From positions 1 to 58,995 of the forward strand of contig NZ_NEFY01000015.1 in the NCBI RefSeq assembly GCF_002258215.1: DNA of 58,995 bases. The letters are read 5' to 3'. A program made the translations under genes and the position numbers. How positions within the stretch are numbered: the first letter of the stretch is position 1; each line of letters opens with the position of its first letter. This DNA comes from Marinobacter vinifirmus (GTDB lineage: Bacteria > Pseudomonadota > Gammaproteobacteria > Pseudomonadales > Oleiphilaceae). This document shows positions 50,718 to 58,995 of this stretch, piece after piece. Under the pieces are notes generated by a model. It was not told the DNA's origin. It did no database searches and saw only the letters and a list, made by a program, of their open reading frames with translations.

Positions 50718-51954
50718 TACGTCGCCTCAATGTCATGTCCAGGATATAAAGGTTGTCTGGGTAGAGTGGATCTGGCTCACTTTGGTAATCCACTTCAATC
50801 AGGTCGTAATCGTTCGGCGCCAACGCATCTAATTCGGACTCCAATGTGTGTAGCCACGTTGCTGCATCGAGATCCAGATCGCTGTGAGCGAGGACTTCCA
50901 ATGCCCGAATTTCGCAACCGCCAATATCACCATCCAGTAAATGCTGGAGCAGCTGCTCGACAAGTTCGTCTACCGGATCAACTTCTTCTTGCTCGGTCGC
51001 TCCATCTACGTCAAATTCAACGGATGAAACCGCCTTTGCGTCTGCATGGGGCTCATTCACTTGGGAGTCAAGGGGGCGGGCCCAACGGGCGATTTCTATG
51101 AGGTCTTGATCATCTGCTGGATCATAAATGTCGCCATAGGAAACAATCCTGAACGGTGCCACTGTATTTAACACTGGTGGACAGTACGCCAGGTCCAGAT
51201 CGTCGATAGACGGCTCAAACCCACGATTATTGGCGTAATGTGATTCAAAGCCACCGATCAATTTGCTTAGCCGCTGATCTTCCCGCATACGCACTAAGAG
51301 AATTCGCAACTGATTCAGTGCATACGACAGGTTCCGCCGTCCCTCTTCCAAAGTGGCTGGCAGATGCTTTAGCAACAATCGCTTCAGGAAAGGGTCGTTT
51401 CCAGCTTGGTCTTCCAGTTCACGGATCTTGAAGCTATCGAAAAGATTACTCAGGCGATGAGCCTGATCGATCACTTCCTCGTTCTTGCGTATGCGAAGTT
51501 CAATGTCGGTGATATAGCTAAATCCGCTAGTGATGTATGCCGAAAAGGTGACAGTAGCCATGCGTATATCTTCAATGATTTCGGATAGGACCTCTTTGAT
51601 CGTGCCTTCAACTCGCTCTTTGTCTTCGAACGCGGCGAGTCGCTTGGCCTCCCGGTATTCCGCGAACAACTGATTCAACTCGTTCCAGAGTTGGTCGACG
51701 TGTTCACTGGCTTTGCGTCTACGGTCTGACTCAGTGATATGGTCGAGAAAGTGAGCCAATACCTTTTTCAATTGGGGATCTTCATCCTCGGCTAGCCGCC
51801 AGATCAGCCGATGATGCTCCAAAGTCTCTAGCATCCCTACGTTGTCATCGGTCACCGGTATCCGGTTCCCTTGACTCAAATGAGCTTCCAGGATGGCTTC
51901 GGCGTGGGTATTGAGTGCCCGAAGTGTTGACTGAGCATCGTGCGTCCGAGCCAT
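50701..51954 (-). CDS. jetA: Wadjet-type kleisin subunit (JetA/MksF-like)
   Basis: A 417-residue, mostly helical, acidic protein. The N-terminal part looks like a winged helix (LETLEHHRLIWRLAEDEDPQLKK). The middle is a long helical region (LNQLFAEYREAKRLAAF) and the C-terminus is acidic with a final small domain. This is the architecture of MukF/MksF kleisins that bridge the SMC heads. ATG overlaps the KITE gene stop by one base (TAATG), so translation is coupled. Assignment depends strongly on the neighbours. Confidence 0.82.
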   Translation of the reverse strand: MARTHDAQSTLRALNTHAEAILEAHLSQGNRIPVTDDNVGMLETLEHHRLIWRLAEDEDPQLKKVLAHFLDHITESDRRRKASEHVDQLWNELNQLFAEYREAKRLAAFEDKERVEGTIKEVLSEIIEDIRMATVTFSAYITSGFSYITDIELRIRKNEEVIDQAHRLSNLFDSFKIRELEDQAGNDPFLKRLLLKHLPATLEEGRRNLSYALNQLRILLVRMREDQRLSKLIGGFESHYANNRGFEPSIDDLDLAYCPPVLNTVAPFRIVSYGDIYDPADDQDLIEIARWARPLDSQVNEPHADAKAVSSVEFDVDGATEQEEVDPVDELVEQLLQHLLDGDIGGCEIRALEVLAHSDLDLDAATWLHTLESELDALAPNDYDLIEVDYQSEPDPLYPDNLYILDMTLRRRSDSRL

Positions 51955-52592
51955 TACGCCAACCTCATCTGGGGGTCTTCTTCATCGCTATCATCCCGGA
52001 TGCCTTCATGGGTTTTAATGAAGGTCATCAAATCGTAAAGCCAGGACCATTTGGCCGTCGCCTGATAAACACTTCCGCTGGTGCCTACCTGTTTTAGATA
52101 GCCGTCCTCCACTAACCGGGTCATCACCATTCGAATCTGGCCGGCACTATCCGTACGAGTCGTCTTGAATGGTTGCTTTGTGGTCAAGGATCTCAACTTG
52201 GCTTCGAGAGAGGGTGCTGATGAAATTCTTTCAAGTAGTTGCCCTTCCCGCACCTCCTCGCCAGGCGCAATTGGTCGCTGGCTAGCTTCCACCATCATGT
52301 GTAGGCGCAGGAACTGGACCAGCGCTTCAAAATGCATGGTTGCATCCCGGAACTGCTGACGGACAGCAGCCTGTGCATCTGGAGTATTCAGCTCGTTATA
52401 GGCGCACAGCCAGGCATCATGGCTACTGGTTTGACGCAGAGTGCGGTTCATCTGTTGCAAAAAATCCGCAACCTTTTGCTGATGATTCGGTAACGACAAG
52501 TAGTTGTAGAGATCGCTGTAATTGTATTCACAGATGATTTTCCCACCAAGCAACGCCGTAACCGTCTGCTCAAACAAAGGATTATTCTGCAT
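51954..52592 (-). CDS. jetB: Wadjet-type KITE subunit (JetB/MksE-like)
   Basis: A 212-residue protein with paired winged-helix character. The N-terminus LLGGKIICEYNYSDLYNYL is followed by a helical middle and the C-terminal winged helix QIRMVMTRLVEDGYLKQVG with the beta wing SGSVYQATAKW. This is the MukE/MksE pattern. It overlaps the SMC gene by 11 bp upstream and the kleisin gene by 1 bp downstream. Confidence 0.83.
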   Translation of the reverse strand: MQNNPLFEQTVTALLGGKIICEYNYSDLYNYLSLPNHQQKVADFLQQMNRTLRQTSSHDAWLCAYNELNTPDAQAAVRQQFRDATMHFEALVQFLRLHMMVEASQRPIAPGEEVREGQLLERISSAPSLEAKLRSLTTKQPFKTTRTDSAGQIRMVMTRLVEDGYLKQVGTSGSVYQATAKWSWLYDLMTFIKTHEGIRDDSDEEDPQMRLA

Positions 52593-55500
52593 AGTCGGTT
52601 CCTTCTGATACAGCGCTGGCGGATGGTTTGGTGAGGCGACTCAACAGCGCCTTTTGAGACGTTCCCGGCGCCGCTTGTTCGAAGTTGTGAATACGTCCCT
52701 TCTGGATGCTGACTTTATTCTCGAAGAATTTACGCAGTGGTCGATCGAGTTTGGGGCAAGCCGAGACCATGGTGAGGTTGTTGTGCTCCAGCATGTCAGC
52801 CAAACGGGCAATGTTATTCGGGCTTAATGTGCCCAGCTCATCAATTGGCCAGGTTATCCGGGTATTGTTATCGGGGCAGAGATACCTCGTTAGCCCCATG
52901 AATACCGCCATGATGGCAAGATAGGTTAGTCCCTGAGAGCTGGCATTTAAGAAATCGTTATCGTTGCGAATGACAGCATCCCTACCGTTTTCCTTCATGG
53001 TGAGGTGCATATCCACCATGGACTCTATGCTTTCACCTAAATTGGCAGAACTCAACGTGGCCGTGACCAACTGGAAGGCAGACAGTACTGCGTCGCTGGG
53101 GATTTCCCTACGGTGAGAAGCCTGCCAGTCGCGCCACTGAACGGTAAAGGCCTTTAGCGGTGCCCAGCTGTCATCGTCCTCAATTCGTGGTTTCAGCACA
53201 ACCTGGATGTCGCTTAGGGAATCAATCTGCTGGTCAGTATTAATTTTTTGTCTCAGTGTGCGCGATACAGAACTCACCTCCCGCATGACCGTTTCCAGGC
53301 CATCGAAGTAATCACAAACTTTTCCGGCTTCATTCGAGAACTGTTCAATCAACGTCTGTCGGAGATGGGGAATGTCCTGGTCTAGCAAATAGCGGAGATC
53401 CTCAACCTGGGCCAACATAAATGGCTCATCGAACTCGCTTTCAGATGGAGACAATCGACTCCGGCGGAGCTCTCTCAGTTTTTGCCAGGATTTCTGAATC
53501 TGGGAGTCTGGGTATTGATTGAGGACGCCCTGGGCACTCCTAAACGCAGCTAGCACGTCCCGTCTGAGCTCGGTCAGCTTACCGAATGCATCTTGGAGCT
53601 CCCGCGTTAGGTTCTGAATATTACCGGGTAAGCCAGGGAGCTCTGTCGAAATCTGAACTTTCCCCAGAATCCCGTTTGCCTCTTCAATTTGGCCCTTGAT
53701 AGTTCGAGCTTGCTCCTTTGCACTCTTAATCTTTGCGTAATGCTCCTTTCGCACGTCTACTTGGGCTAGCTCAGCGGCCTTCCGCTTCTGCGCAAGTTGC
53801 TCCTCTTCCGTTTTTAGCTGGTGGCAGGTTGCCGTCAGGCCATCGACCCTGGCCCAGTCATTTTTCAGCCAATGCTGATACCTTCGAATATCGTCCTCAG
53901 CGGATTCGATCCGCTGCAATTGGGCTTTCAGGGCATCGACCTTATTTTTTGCTTTCCTGACTTCTAATGGGTCAATGCCTTCTTCGCTCAGTCGCTGCTC
54001 ATATGCGGTTTTCTTTGATGCCAGTCGTTGCTCATGATCAACCTCTGCCTCATCGAATAGCCGTTGAGCATCGGCGATCTGCGATTTGAGTTTTTCTTCT
54101 TCATCAGCCCAAAGCCCGATTAAATCCATCCTGCGTTGACTGAATCTGCCTTCAATCGATTTTGCCTCGGATATCGTCTCATCGTTGTAGCTGGCAAGCC
54201 GCTTCTCTAGCTCAGCCACCAGCTCTTGTTGAGACCTACGCCTGTCGGTAATGGCAGTTTTAACGTCGGAGCGGATCTGCTTAAGTTCCCCACGAAGGCG
54301 ACCCACCATGTCGTCCATCAGGCGACGTTCGGTCGTTAACCGGTCCTCTTCTCTCACCCGCTCTTGATGAGCTTTATTACAAGTTTCAGCATCTTTCTCT
54401 GCTGCGTCACGGGCCTTTCGTGCCTGATTGCGTCTGTCGTCGAGTTGTTTCAAACGCTCCTGTAGCTCTTCTTCCGAGACTGCGAACTCTGGGACTGGCA
54501 GAACCGTAAGATCCAGGTTCCATCCCATCACTGCACTCTGTTGTTCTGGTGCAGTGTGCTCAAACTGAGGATTCAGGTCTTTACGTTCCAGCAAGTCGGG
54601 ATTGATCACCTTGGCAAGCCCGAGCGCCCATTTGGGGTCCTCCTTTCGAAGCGAAGATAACCAAGAACTGTCGTCCGGTGTGATCTGGCGCTGTAGAGAA
54701 TCGACCTTGTGATTCAACACCTCGAGAGCGTCTTCTGCTTCGCCAAGTGAACGCTGAGAGTGCTCCCTATCGCGGTTGGCATGTTGGGATTGCTCTCTCG
54801 CTTCGTTGAATTCATCAACTACTTTGGTCAATTGCTCGTTAGCGAGGTTGAGCGCAGACTCAGCCTCTTCAATACTACCCTGCTCCTGCTGCGTAGGCCC
54901 TTGATGCTCTAGGAGAGTTTTACCTCGAGATAGACCGTCACGGATCTCATGCTCGTCAGCACGACGGGATTCTTTATACTCAGCTACCTTTTCGAGCTTT
55001 TCCCTTTCGAGTTTGCCGATAGCGCTTTCGTGAGCGCCTTTGGCATCTTTATGAGCGTTGCTCGCGCCATCTATACGCGACTGCCTTCCGGCTTGAGCTT
55101 TGGTGTGCTGATGAGTGATCGCCGCAGTCTCGGTGTTATATTCAGAATCAATTTGAGTAACTTTGTCAGTGAGGGAGGCTAAATCTGCTTCCGCGTTCCT
55201 GAGACGAGTTCGGAGCTCTCCTACCGTTGTTGCGGCTTGCACAAGTTCCGGCAATTGAGCCGTCTCGAACTGATCGCGAGCCTCATAGATGCTTTGAAGG
55301 TCCTTGTCTTTGACTTCCCATTGATGCTCCTTTTCAGCTTGCCGACGACCAAGTTCCCCGTCCTGCTGATTAAATGCGTCTTCCTTGGTTCGGAGCGCTT
55401 CTTCAACCTGCTCTGCAACCTGTAAATATTCCTTCCGCTTTGCTTCCTCGACATCCACTGTTTCAACTAAGTTGGAAACCGTTTGCCCCATCCGAGTTTC

Positions 55501-56319
55501 AATGGCTTTTCGTTCCGCCTCCTTTACCAAACAGTCCCGAATTTTCGGCTCCTGCTTTTCAAAGGCCTTGAGGCTCTTTATGTCTTTGACCAGGTCCTTT
55601 TCATCAATAGCCCTCGGGCGCCCGTGAAGGTGGATGTTCTCGAACTGGGTTTCAACGATCATGGTCTTGAAGCTGGACATTAGCCGGTTCTTGTTCAGAA
55701 CCACATGGGTGAGCCGGTCAATGTGACTCATTTGCGTATTGGCACTGCCCAGCCCGTAATCCGCAGCCAGGGCACGTAACTTCCGTGCATCAGCCGGGTT
55801 CCGCTTAATTAGTTTTTGATTGCGTTGAATGATGGCTCGGTAATTGGTGATGGTGTCGACCATCTGGGACGGTTTTTTGCCCAGTTCTTGCAGCTTGCTG
55901 AATATCAGATCGTGGGTTGATCCCGCCTGCAGCTCTTCAATCACGCCGGGTGCGAAAAACGTCTCGTCGGCAGCCCCTTCAACGAATCGGTAGCAGAGCT
56001 TACCTGTTGGGTGGCGATACATAATTGCGCAGCAAACACCCGAGTATCGGGTGTACTCGAAAATCACCAGACTCTGTTGGGACGGCAGGTAGTAATCCAC
56101 GAAAGAAAGACGCCCGGAACCCTTGCTAACAATTCGCTCTGGCTCTTCACCAAAAAATGCAGGGATCAGGGAAAGTACGGAGGTTTTGCCTGCCCCGTTA
56201 ACACCGCCGATATGTGTCCGTTCAGCGCAGTTTATTCGGACGGTACGGCCTTTAACCTGGTCGAAGGAATGATGAAGAATGATGCTTTGCAATCCGTAGC
56301 ACTGCTCTGTCGCGGTCAC
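52582..56319 (-). CDS. jetC: Wadjet-type SMC ATPase subunit (JetC/MksB-like)
   Basis: A 1245-residue SMC-family protein. Walker A is GGVNGAGKTS (38-47), followed by two very long coiled-coil stretches with a central hinge region. The signature ASSQGLTYLAIMAVFMG and Walker B ITWPIDELGTLS come near the C-terminus, as in MukB/MksB. The complex entraps and loops plasmid DNA. The frame is open to 56481; GTG 56319 is chosen because GGAGATTCACGG precedes it and the protein then starts five residues before the ATPase strand. ATG 56373 is an alternative. It is first in the operon and divergent from the peptide/HicA-like cassette. Confidence 0.9.
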   Translation of the reverse strand: MTATEQCYGLQSIILHHSFDQVKGRTVRINCAERTHIGGVNGAGKTSVLSLIPAFFGEEPERIVSKGSGRLSFVDYYLPSQQSLVIFEYTRYSGVCCAIMYRHPTGKLCYRFVEGAADETFFAPGVIEELQAGSTHDLIFSKLQELGKKPSQMVDTITNYRAIIQRNQKLIKRNPADARKLRALAADYGLGSANTQMSHIDRLTHVVLNKNRLMSSFKTMIVETQFENIHLHGRPRAIDEKDLVKDIKSLKAFEKQEPKIRDCLVKEAERKAIETRMGQTVSNLVETVDVEEAKRKEYLQVAEQVEEALRTKEDAFNQQDGELGRRQAEKEHQWEVKDKDLQSIYEARDQFETAQLPELVQAATTVGELRTRLRNAEADLASLTDKVTQIDSEYNTETAAITHQHTKAQAGRQSRIDGASNAHKDAKGAHESAIGKLEREKLEKVAEYKESRRADEHEIRDGLSRGKTLLEHQGPTQQEQGSIEEAESALNLANEQLTKVVDEFNEAREQSQHANRDREHSQRSLGEAEDALEVLNHKVDSLQRQITPDDSSWLSSLRKEDPKWALGLAKVINPDLLERKDLNPQFEHTAPEQQSAVMGWNLDLTVLPVPEFAVSEEELQERLKQLDDRRNQARKARDAAEKDAETCNKAHQERVREEDRLTTERRLMDDMVGRLRGELKQIRSDVKTAITDRRRSQQELVAELEKRLASYNDETISEAKSIEGRFSQRRMDLIGLWADEEEKLKSQIADAQRLFDEAEVDHEQRLASKKTAYEQRLSEEGIDPLEVRKAKNKVDALKAQLQRIESAEDDIRRYQHWLKNDWARVDGLTATCHQLKTEEEQLAQKRKAAELAQVDVRKEHYAKIKSAKEQARTIKGQIEEANGILGKVQISTELPGLPGNIQNLTRELQDAFGKLTELRRDVLAAFRSAQGVLNQYPDSQIQKSWQKLRELRRSRLSPSESEFDEPFMLAQVEDLRYLLDQDIPHLRQTLIEQFSNEAGKVCDYFDGLETVMREVSSVSRTLRQKINTDQQIDSLSDIQVVLKPRIEDDDSWAPLKAFTVQWRDWQASHRREIPSDAVLSAFQLVTATLSSANLGESIESMVDMHLTMKENGRDAVIRNDNDFLNASSQGLTYLAIMAVFMGLTRYLCPDNNTRITWPIDELGTLSPNNIARLADMLEHNNLTMVSACPKLDRPLRKFFENKVSIQKGRIHNFEQAAPGTSQKALLSRLTKPSASAVSEGTDYAE

Positions 56320-56575
56320 CCGTGAATCTCCAATAATTTTTAGTATTGCCTGTCTCGGCAGGATGCCTCCCATCCTAGCATTAGAGGCAATAGCACGTCG
56401 GGTATAGCTGACACTAATCCACACACTTTGACCTAAGAAATCTAACCATCTGTTATTTTGGCGTTTTCTTCGCACTTGCAAAAATCAAAATTTTCCCGCC
56501 ACTCGCCTAGCTGATGAGCTTAGCCTCACATCGTAATCTGCGTTTACCCAATCCCGGGTACTGAACGAAGAGGAT
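56320..56575. other. Divergent spacer between the Wadjet operon and the peptide cassette
   Basis: 256 bp that probably holds promoters for both directions. No consensus promoter stands out. If jetC starts at one of its earlier codons, part of this region would be coding. Confidence 0.5.
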
Positions 56576-56713
56576 ATGAAAATGGCCAAATCAGGATCAA
56601 ACAAAGGCAGTCGCGGCCCATCAAACCATCCAGGACCAGGTGGTAACTGGCCCGCCACAACAGGAAACAAGTCCGGCGGTGGGCGAGGCAACGCTCCCTC
56701 TAAAAACAAATAA
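56576..56713 (+). CDS. Gly/Asn-rich basic micropeptide (45 residues)
   Basis: A short frame starting ATG-AAA-ATG (56576 or 56582), with AGAGG 3-6 bp upstream. It encodes a peptide rich in Gly, Ser, Asn, Pro and Lys (MKMAKSGSNKGSRGPS..., ending SGGGRGNAPSKNK), with one Trp and no hydrophobic core. A clear ribosome site, the strong terminator 15 bp after its stop, and the biased composition argue for a real gene. Probably disordered and nucleic-acid or protein binding. No family recognised. Confidence 0.65.
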   Translation: MKMAKSGSNKGSRGPSNHPGPGGNWPATTGNKSGGGRGNAPSKNK

Positions 56714-56727
56714 ATCTTGATGATATT

Positions 56728-56755
56728 GCCGGCTTCTCACGAGAAGCCGGCTTTC
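56728..56755 (+). terminator. Terminator after the micropeptide gene
   Basis: Perfect 11-bp arms GCCGGCTTCTC (56728-56738) and GAGAAGCCGGC (56741-56751), followed by TTTCTCT. It lies between the micropeptide gene and the HicA-like gene, so readthrough would set their ratio. Confidence 0.82.
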
Positions 56756-56770
56756 TCTGCGAGGTGAAGT

Positions 56771-56977
56771 GTGAAGCGGTACAGTAGCGACAAAAACATC
56801 AATCAAACGATTCGCAGTTTGATCAAGTCCGGTTGGTCCTTCAGAAACGGGCGAAAGCATTCATCTGTCATTTCACCCAGTGGAATTCGCCTTTGCATCC
56901 CTTCAACGCCGAGCGACTATAGGGCATGGTATAACTTTAACCGAGACATAAAGCATATAAGCAGCCGACATGGATAG
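56771..56977 (+). CDS. HicA-like small protein
   Basis: The 68-residue protein has the HicA/YcfA-type pattern: a helix INQTIRSLIKSGWSF, then a strand with the basic-His motif NGRKHSSVISPSG (H30), then a proline turn LCIPSTPSDYRAW and the final helix. HicA toxins are dsRBD-fold ribonucleases using this histidine. No HicB antitoxin follows; the neighbours are a Gly-rich peptide and an unknown 217-residue frame. Start is GTG with GAGGTGAA upstream. It overlaps the next gene by 8 bp. Confidence 0.75.
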   Translation: MKRYSSDKNINQTIRSLIKSGWSFRNGRKHSSVISPSGIRLCIPSTPSDYRAWYNFNRDIKHISSRHG

Positions 56978-57623
56978 CACAATGCACGAAGAACACCCTT
57001 ATCCCAATCCATTTGAAATTTTGCGATTCGTATTGCGGTCTCTGGACCTAAAGCAGTCTAACAAACGGTTAGACGAGCTTGTGGCCCAACGGGCTTATGA
57101 TCCAAGGGAGCTTGACCAAGCCATTCAGCTTTACGTTTCTGCGCCTATAGAAAAATGTATGGGGCAGCCCACCGCAGCAATTGCATCAAAAAACTTAACC
57201 AGGTTCCTTGAAAGCTATATGCATGGCACCGTAGGTAAAATATCTGTAGATGGAGTAAGCCGAGACACTACTCTTTCAATACTTTCAACAGCGACCTTCA
57301 AAGACCGAGTGATCGAGTTGATGCAGGAACTGCATGCGCGCCTTGGGGGCCCTCACTTGAGCATTTGGTTTTCGAGCCAAGCAAGCACTGTCAGCACAAT
57401 ACTCGATTGGATCAAGGACAGCTTCACAGGTTGGAATTCGTATTTCTCAGATTTGAGTAAAGAACAGAAGGATATGCTCGCTTCTTGGTCCAGAGGTGCG
57501 GAGCTCCCTTCAGCACAGTCAATACTACTGCTGGGCAATGCAGTTTCGCCCTCAATGACAGATGAGTTAGAGTGGCAGAAAATCAAAACTTGGTTATTCG
57601 CCGCAAGGGCAGAGTTATGGTGA
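56970..57623 (+). pseudogene. Unknown protein, 3' end cut off by the IS256-family insertion
   Basis: The frame encodes 217 residues (MDSTMHEEHPYPNPFEILRF...), helical with no recognised motif. It overlaps the HicA-like gene by 8 bp. The IS left end begins at 57612, so the final three codons and the stop are IS sequence: the host gene was interrupted and its remainder lies beyond the element, outside the window. The native protein is therefore longer than what is visible. Function unknown; it is coupled to the HicA-like protein. Confidence 0.7.
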
Positions 57624-57636
57624 TTTCTGGTGTATG
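57612..57636 (+). repeat. IS left terminal inverted repeat
   Basis: Starts GAGTTATGGTGA and ends TCTGGTGTATG. Its first codons are read in frame by the interrupted gene and provide the TGA at 57621. Confidence 0.85.
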
Positions 57637-57712
57637 GAAGCAGGCTGAAAGGATGGCGTATCCTGTTGGTTGATCACCACCAAGATCACAACCAACAGAG
57701 GATGGATACGCC

Positions 57713-58966
57713 ATGTCCAAGTCTAACCTGCATGCTCTTTCACAACCAGAGGCGACCACGAACGATCCCTTGCACGATCTGATCCGACAGGGTGCCCGTG
57801 ACCTGATTGCGCGGGCTGTCGAGTCTGAGCTTCAGGGGCTACTGGATCAGTATGCCGATGTATTGACACCCGATGGTCGCAAGGCGGTAGTCCGAAACGG
57901 TCATTTACCAAAGCGAACCATTCAGACAGGCGTTGGAGATGTTGACGTTCAGGTGCCCAAGGTCCGGGACCGCAGCGGCTCCGGCATTCGCTTCAACAGT
58001 CAGCTCCTGCCACCGTATTTGAAGCGGGCCCAGAGTCTGGATGAACTCATCCCCTGGCTCTACCTGCGCGGTGTCTCCTCTGGCAATTTTCAGGAGGCCC
58101 TGAGTGCCTTGGTCGGCGAGCAGGCCAAGGGCCTGTCCGCCAACACGGTGTCACGGCTCAAGGCACGGTGGCTGAAGGAGCACGAGGATTGGCGTCGCCG
58201 TGACCTGGGCCAGAAGCGCTACGTCTACTGGTGGGCAGACGGTGTCTACAGCAATGTTCGTCTGGATGATCGACTTTGCCTGCTGGTGATTATCGGGGTC
58301 ACAGAGCATGGCCACAAGGAGCTGGTCGCGGTGGAAGATGGCCACCGCGAGTCCGAAGCCAGCTGGCGAGAGCTGCTCACCGGCTTGCGTGAACGTGGCC
58401 TGGACAATGCGCCCAAGCTGGCCGTAGGCGACGGGGCTTTGGGCTTCTGGAAAGCGCTGAGCAAGGTGTTTCCGGATACCCGGCACCAGAGGTGCTGGGT
58501 TCACAAGACTGCCAACGTGCTGGACAAGCTGCCCAAGTCCGTACAGCCGAAGGTGAAGTCAGACCTGCATGAGATCTATCTGGCGGAGACCCGTGATGGC
58601 GCTCACAAAGCCTTTGACAGCACGTTAAGGCGATTCCGGGACAAGTACCCGAAGGCCATGGAAAACCTCGAAAAAGACCGGGATGAACTGCTGGCCTTTT
58701 ACGATTTCCCGGCAGCGCACTGGATTCACTTGAGGACCACGAATCCCATTGAGTCCACCTTCGCCACAGTCAGGCTGAGGACCAAGCGAAGCCGGTCCTG
58801 TGGCAACCGCGACACTACGTTATCGATGGTATTTAAATTGCTCCAATCCGCCCAGAAACGCTGGAAGCGGATCAAGGGGTTTAACCAACTGAAGCTGGTC
58901 GTGAATAACGTTCAGTTTCGGGATGGAGAACGGGTGGATGATCAATCCGGCAGAGACGCCGCCTGA
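57713..58966 (+). CDS. IS256-family (Mutator-type) transposase
   Basis: A 417-residue DDE transposase of normal length. The catalytic residues are visible in the family contexts: D in YVYWWADGVYSNVR, D in LAVGDGALGFWKAL, and E in TTNPIESTFATVRLRT. The zinc-type C-x-H of the family is seen in HQRCWVHKTANVL. ATG 57713 follows AGAGGATGGATACGCC. It is intact, so the element may be active. Confidence 0.96.
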   Translation: MSKSNLHALSQPEATTNDPLHDLIRQGARDLIARAVESELQGLLDQYADVLTPDGRKAVVRNGHLPKRTIQTGVGDVDVQVPKVRDRSGSGIRFNSQLLPPYLKRAQSLDELIPWLYLRGVSSGNFQEALSALVGEQAKGLSANTVSRLKARWLKEHEDWRRRDLGQKRYVYWWADGVYSNVRLDDRLCLLVIIGVTEHGHKELVAVEDGHRESEASWRELLTGLRERGLDNAPKLAVGDGALGFWKALSKVFPDTRHQRCWVHKTANVLDKLPKSVQPKVKSDLHEIYLAETRDGAHKAFDSTLRRFRDKYPKAMENLEKDRDELLAFYDFPAAHWIHLRTTNPIESTFATVRLRTKRSRSCGNRDTTLSMVFKLLQSAQKRWKRIKGFNQLKLVVNNVQFRDGERVDDQSGRDAA

Positions 58967-58970
58967 TGCT

Positions 58971-58995
58971 CATACACCAGATTTGACAATAACTC
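58971..58995 (-). repeat. IS right terminal inverted repeat
   Basis: Complement of the left repeat with four mismatches; it ends at the last base of the window. Confidence 0.85.

Larger units (their letters stand above)
57612..58995 (+). mobile_element. IS256-family insertion sequence
   Basis: A 1384-bp element with one transposase gene and terminal inverted repeats. The left 25 bases (57612-57636) match the complement of the right 25 bases (58971-58995) at 21 of 25 positions, including GAGTTAT at the outer ends and TCTGGTGTATG at the inner ends. The right end coincides with the window end. Target duplication cannot be checked because the right flank is missing. Confidence 0.93.

Noticed and set aside
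56485..56709. Minus-strand 74-codon frame opposite the micropeptide gene
   Set aside because: Antisense to the micropeptide frame, which has a ribosome site and a terminator in its own direction.
39848..58995. Second copy of the tRNA-Arg 3' end (attR) or CRISPR repeats within the island
   Set aside because: I looked for both by eye and saw neither; the island most likely extends beyond the window.

Overview
The window reads as a chromosome segment of a Marinobacter-like gammaproteobacterium. The strongest pointer is the 661-residue two-domain fatty acyl-CoA reductase at 34177-36162, which matches from memory the Marinobacter fatty-alcohol-forming reductase Maqu_2507. The mtnA / MTA deaminase / ubiG / mupP / yciK block has the same gene order as in Pseudomonas. 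No database search was possible, so genus is an inference.

Layout. 1-1986: minus-strand end of an rRNA operon (start of the ITS, whole 16S gene, leader with boxA, two tandem GC-discriminator promoters). 1987-39728: dense housekeeping backbone. It holds purine synthesis (purT, purL), small metabolic enzymes (gamma carbonic anhydrase, two Nudix hydrolases), mltF, recX, a DUF349 protein, a thiolase plus multifunctional beta-oxidation protein, the periplasmic protease prc, and methylthioadenosine salvage with ubiquinone and peptidoglycan-recycling genes. It continues with yaaA, rdgC, a Pat-type lysine acetyltransferase divergent from an HDAC-family deacetylase, pyrC, rnt, the fatty acyl-CoA reductase and a large M16 protease. 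39771-39847: tRNA-Arg(CCT), the junction with an accessory element.

39848-58995: integrative island, visibly less GC-rich than the backbone. It opens with a P4-type tyrosine integrase next to the tRNA, then two divergent unknown genes with repeated operator-like motifs, a tandem AlpA regulator, an inovirus-Gp2/YagK-type replication-like protein, a second AlpA and a small unknown. The rest is defence-like: a Rad50-like zinc-hook ATPase, then a four-gene SMC operon of the Wadjet/MksBEFG type (transcribed SMC, KITE, kleisin, Toprim nuclease). Divergent from that operon is a three-gene cassette: a 45-residue Gly/Asn-rich basic peptide, a HicA-like protein and an unknown protein. An IS256-family element cut the last gene; its terminal inverted repeat ends exactly at the last base of the window. 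The window therefore starts inside an rRNA spacer and ends at an IS end, which looks like an assembly contig bounded by repeats. The distal end of the island (attR) is not present.

The most interesting material is 46763-57623: the Wadjet operon with a gene order unlike the usual jetABCD, its co-directional zinc-hook ATPase neighbour, and the peptide / HicA-like / unknown cassette, which I could not match to any described system.
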